Source: Bacteroidales bacterium
GTDB taxonomy: Bacteria > Bacteroidota > Bacteroidia > Bacteroidales > UBA4181
DNA length: 5,993 nucleotides
NCBI GenBank assembly: GCA_031287245.1
Contig: JAITTD010000133.1
Coordinates: forward strand, 1-5,993
Direction of reading: 5' to 3'
Made by a program: the position numbers and the translations under genes. The first letter of the stretch is position 1. Each line of letters starts with the position of its first letter. Shown piece after piece: positions 4,329-5,993 of the stretch. The notes beneath the pieces are model-generated. The model did no database searches. It was not told the DNA's origin and was given only the letters and a program-made list of their open reading frames with translations.

Positions 4329-5672
4329 GTGGCAGTTCCGTTTAAAATTAACAATATTTCAGCGCTTCAAATATTCCAGTTGCTGCGTTTTTTGTGCTTT
4401 CTTGTCATCAGCATCTATTTCACCAAAGTGCCGCTTTCGGAGGGCGACATAGGCGAGTGGGAAATGCTGCTTTACATTAGCGGCGCACTGAGTTTCTTTT
4501 GGGTGACGGGCATTATCCAGTCTTTTCTGCCGCTTTCAAAGCGAAGTATGGCTTTTGTCCAGCACAAACGGGTGAATGGCAAGTCGCCTGAACTGTTCAA
4601 TGCCTTCATTCTGCTGTTGGTGTTCAGCATGGTCTTTGCCCTGCTGATATGGCTGATTTACCATACCAGTTTCACTCCGGCAACGGGGTCTAAAATTCCG
4701 TATCCCTTTTTGCTCATCATCTATTTCATACTTAGCAACACAGCACCGCTCATTGAGCATATTTTTCTGCTGCAAAACAAGCCGTTGCACATATTCCGGT
4801 ATGGCATGATTACTACCGTACTGCAAATTTTAGCCGTTTGCATCCCTGTGACGGTGGGAATGGGGATAGAAGCAGCCATTTGGGGATTGATTATCGTCAA
4901 TGCCCTGCGTTTTCTCTATTTGATAGTTTTGCTCTACCGTTATGCGGAGTTTAAATTGTCCATGCCTTTTATTCTCAACAACCTGTATGTGGGGTATCCC
5001 ATCATATTCAGCGCGTTACTCAGTGGTTCCACGCAATATTTGGACGGATTGGTGGCTACGATAGCCTTTGACAAGGAATATTTCGCCATTTTCCGTTATG
5101 GCTGCAAGGAATTACCGTTTGTGGTGATGATGGCTTCCGGCTTGCACAATGCACTTATTCTCCGTTTTTCGGTCAAAAAAGACATTCCCAACGTGCTGAG
5201 CGAAATCAAAAAGAAATCGCTCAGAATGATGCACATCCTTTTTCCCTTGTCCATTTTGATAATGATTTTCAGCAAATGGCTTTACGGAAACGTATTGTTC
5301 AACGAAAATTTTTATCGATCCGCCGACGTATTTATGGTGTATCAATTAATGATCATAAGCAGGTTAGTTTTTCCGCAAACCATTCTGATAGGAATGAAAA
5401 AAACAAAAGTGTTGATGCGGGCTTCCATCATCGAATTGATCATCAATGTGCCTACATCCCTGTTTTTCGTGCAGTATTACAGCGTAGTCGGGATTGCGCT
5501 CGGTTCGGGACTGATTCATATTCTCGAAAAATTCATACTGATAGGCTATGTTTACCGAAGGTTGAAAATTACGCCTCAATCCTACATTCCAATCGGCTGG
5601 TACCTCTTTTATTCCATCCTTACAGGTATCGTGTTCATACTGATTGACCACAGAATTCTGTATTTCGTGTAA
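4329..5672 (+). CDS. Multi-span membrane protein, probable polysaccharide flippase (Wzx/MOP superfamily)
   Basis: The 447-residue product is hydrophobic throughout, with about 12-14 likely membrane helices (approximately 11-32, 46-68, 90-112, 124-148, 158-178, 182-203, 222-242, 262-280, 302-320, 333-354, 366-384, 386-408, 420-440). Length, the N-terminal Q-x-x-R-F-L helix and the later IIELIINVPTSLFFVQYYSVVGIALGSG-type helix pair (from about 367) resemble polysaccharide-unit flippases and the MATE/MOP fold. Such proteins move lipid-linked sugar units across the inner membrane. The start is GTG: an in-frame TGA lies just upstream (4323-4325) and the next ATG is codon 45, which would remove the first helix. 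No glycosyltransferase or polymerase gene is in the window, so this seems a solitary unit with its own promoter-like element and terminator. Substrate cannot be told; another MOP-type exporter is possible. Confidence 0.72.
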   Translation: MAVPFKINNISALQIFQLLRFLCFLVISIYFTKVPLSEGDIGEWEMLLYISGALSFFWVTGIIQSFLPLSKRSMAFVQHKRVNGKSPELFNAFILLLVFSMVFALLIWLIYHTSFTPATGSKIPYPFLLIIYFILSNTAPLIEHIFLLQNKPLHIFRYGMITTVLQILAVCIPVTVGMGIEAAIWGLIIVNALRFLYLIVLLYRYAEFKLSMPFILNNLYVGYPIIFSALLSGSTQYLDGLVATIAFDKEYFAIFRYGCKELPFVVMMASGLHNALILRFSVKKDIPNVLSEIKKKSLRMMHILFPLSILIMIFSKWLYGNVLFNENFYRSADVFMVYQLMIISRLVFPQTILIGMKKTKVLMRASIIELIINVPTSLFFVQYYSVVGIALGSGLIHILEKFILIGYVYRRLKITPQSYIPIGWYLFYSILTGIVFILIDHRILYFV

Positions 5673-5685
5673 AGACTGGGGAATT

Positions 5686-5782
5686 AAAGTTTCGGGTTTA
5701 AAGTTTAAAGTTTCGGGTTTAAAGTTTCGGGTTCTGAAACTCGAAACTCGAAACTCGAAACCCGAAACTCGAAACTTTTTTT
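5686..5782 (+). terminator. Large heptamer-built hairpin with T7 tract
   Basis: The left arm repeats AAAGTTT and CGGGTTT units (5686-5732). The right arm holds six tandem heptamers, five of the form GAAACTC/GAAACCC and a last GAAACTT (5736-5777). AAAGTTTCGGGTTT at 5686-5699 pairs with AAACTCGAAACTTT at 5765-5778 with one G-T wobble; inner units can continue the stem. Seven T residues (5776-5782) close it. It begins 13 bases after the stop of the flippase-like gene and is a strong intrinsic terminator candidate. Because units are repetitive, several alternative registers can pair. Confidence 0.8.
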
Positions 5783-5803
5783 CTCAATCATTAAAATAAT
5801 GTT

Positions 5804-5811
5804 TACCTTTG
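5804..5811 (+). promoter_or_regulatory. Bacteroidota-type -7 element (TACCTTTG) for the last gene
   Basis: TACCTTTG matches TAnnTTTG and lies 30 bases before the ATG at 5842, directly after the hairpin terminator. Transcription would start near 5817. No clear TTG is found at the -33 distance; that area is the T-tract of the terminator (around 5780-5785). Confidence 0.6.
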
Positions 5812-5841
5812 TGGCTATAATCATTTAATAAATTTTGAGTT

Positions 5842-5993
5842 ATGAATTGTTTTAAAATCTTGTATCAACCTGAGAAAGCGTTTGAAAATATCGGTGCAAA
5901 GCCCTCATGGGGGGTGGATTGTGTGATAATCAGTGTGGTTTTGATAGTGATCAGTTATTTTTTGTTTCCTGTACAGGACAGGATCATGGAACT
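5842..5993 (+). CDS. N-terminal fragment of a probable YIP1-family membrane protein (3' end outside window)
   Basis: The frame is open from the ATG to the window end (50 codons plus two bases). The start MNCFKILYQPEKAFENI followed by G-A-K-P-S-W and then a hydrophobic span (about 25-42, VDCVIISVVLIVISYFLF) matches the opening I recall for bacterial YIP1-domain proteins, where a 'P-x-K-x-F-E-x-I' segment precedes the first of several membrane helices. The function of bacterial members is not known. The start is supported by the promoter-like element at 5804 and an AT-rich leader. With only 50 residues visible the family call is tentative. Confidence 0.6.
   Translation, partial: MNCFKILYQPEKAFENIGAKPSWGVDCVIISVVLIVISYFLFPVQDRIME

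Noticed and set aside
5276..5647. Open frame of 123 codons on the + strand inside the flippase-like gene
   Set aside because: It lies within the real gene in another frame, and its product is Arg/His-rich with no membrane segments or motif.
5686..5778. Possible CRISPR-like or satellite array of short units
   Set aside because: Units are seven bases with no spacers and the two halves are complementary, so a hairpin terminator explains them.

Overview
The window looks like a chromosomal segment of a Bacteroidota (Bacteroidetes) bacterium. The evidence is a DUF4249-like C-terminus, an ECF sigma factor with a membrane-spanning tail, A-rich rather than Shine-Dalgarno-like sequence before the starts, and three intergenic matches to the phylum's -7 promoter element TAnnTTTG (2801-2808, 4292-4299, 5804-5811). 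All supported genes lie on the + strand.

Region 1 (1-2704) is a tightly coupled three-gene block. The C-terminal end of a probable DUF4249 outer-membrane lipoprotein overlaps the start of an ECF sigma factor by four bases (ATGA). The sigma factor overlaps the next gene in the same way. Besides sigma regions 2 and 4, the sigma protein has a linker, one predicted membrane helix and a tail of about 95 residues that should lie in the periplasm. The third gene encodes an exported protein with four DT-type hexapeptides, an internal second signal-peptide-like segment, about nine GVQxAGIxNV repeats of the LA_2272 surface-repeat type, and a probable outer-membrane end. The sigma tail ends in the same hexapeptide motif (RDTVII). 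I infer an envelope-to-sigma signalling unit; this is the best candidate for an unusual system here.

Region 2 (2705-4260) appears more AT-rich. It has a hairpin with a T-tract, a promoter-like element, and two tandem paralogous exported proteins, probably lipoproteins, of no family I recognise. The paralogs share an identical block of about 72 bp covering the late spacer and the first codons, while their mature parts have diverged. The spacer carries a terminator hairpin that is good in the second copy and damaged in the first. Repeat boundaries suggest an array that has gained or lost members.

Region 3 (4261-5782) holds a GTG-initiated multi-membrane-span protein resembling a Wzx/MOP-type polysaccharide flippase. 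It has its own promoter-like element and a large hairpin terminator built from heptamers. Region 4 (5783-5993) begins a probable YIP1-family membrane protein that runs off the window.

No rRNA, tRNA, CRISPR array, insertion sequence or transposase was seen. No intergenic stretch exceeds 300 bases.
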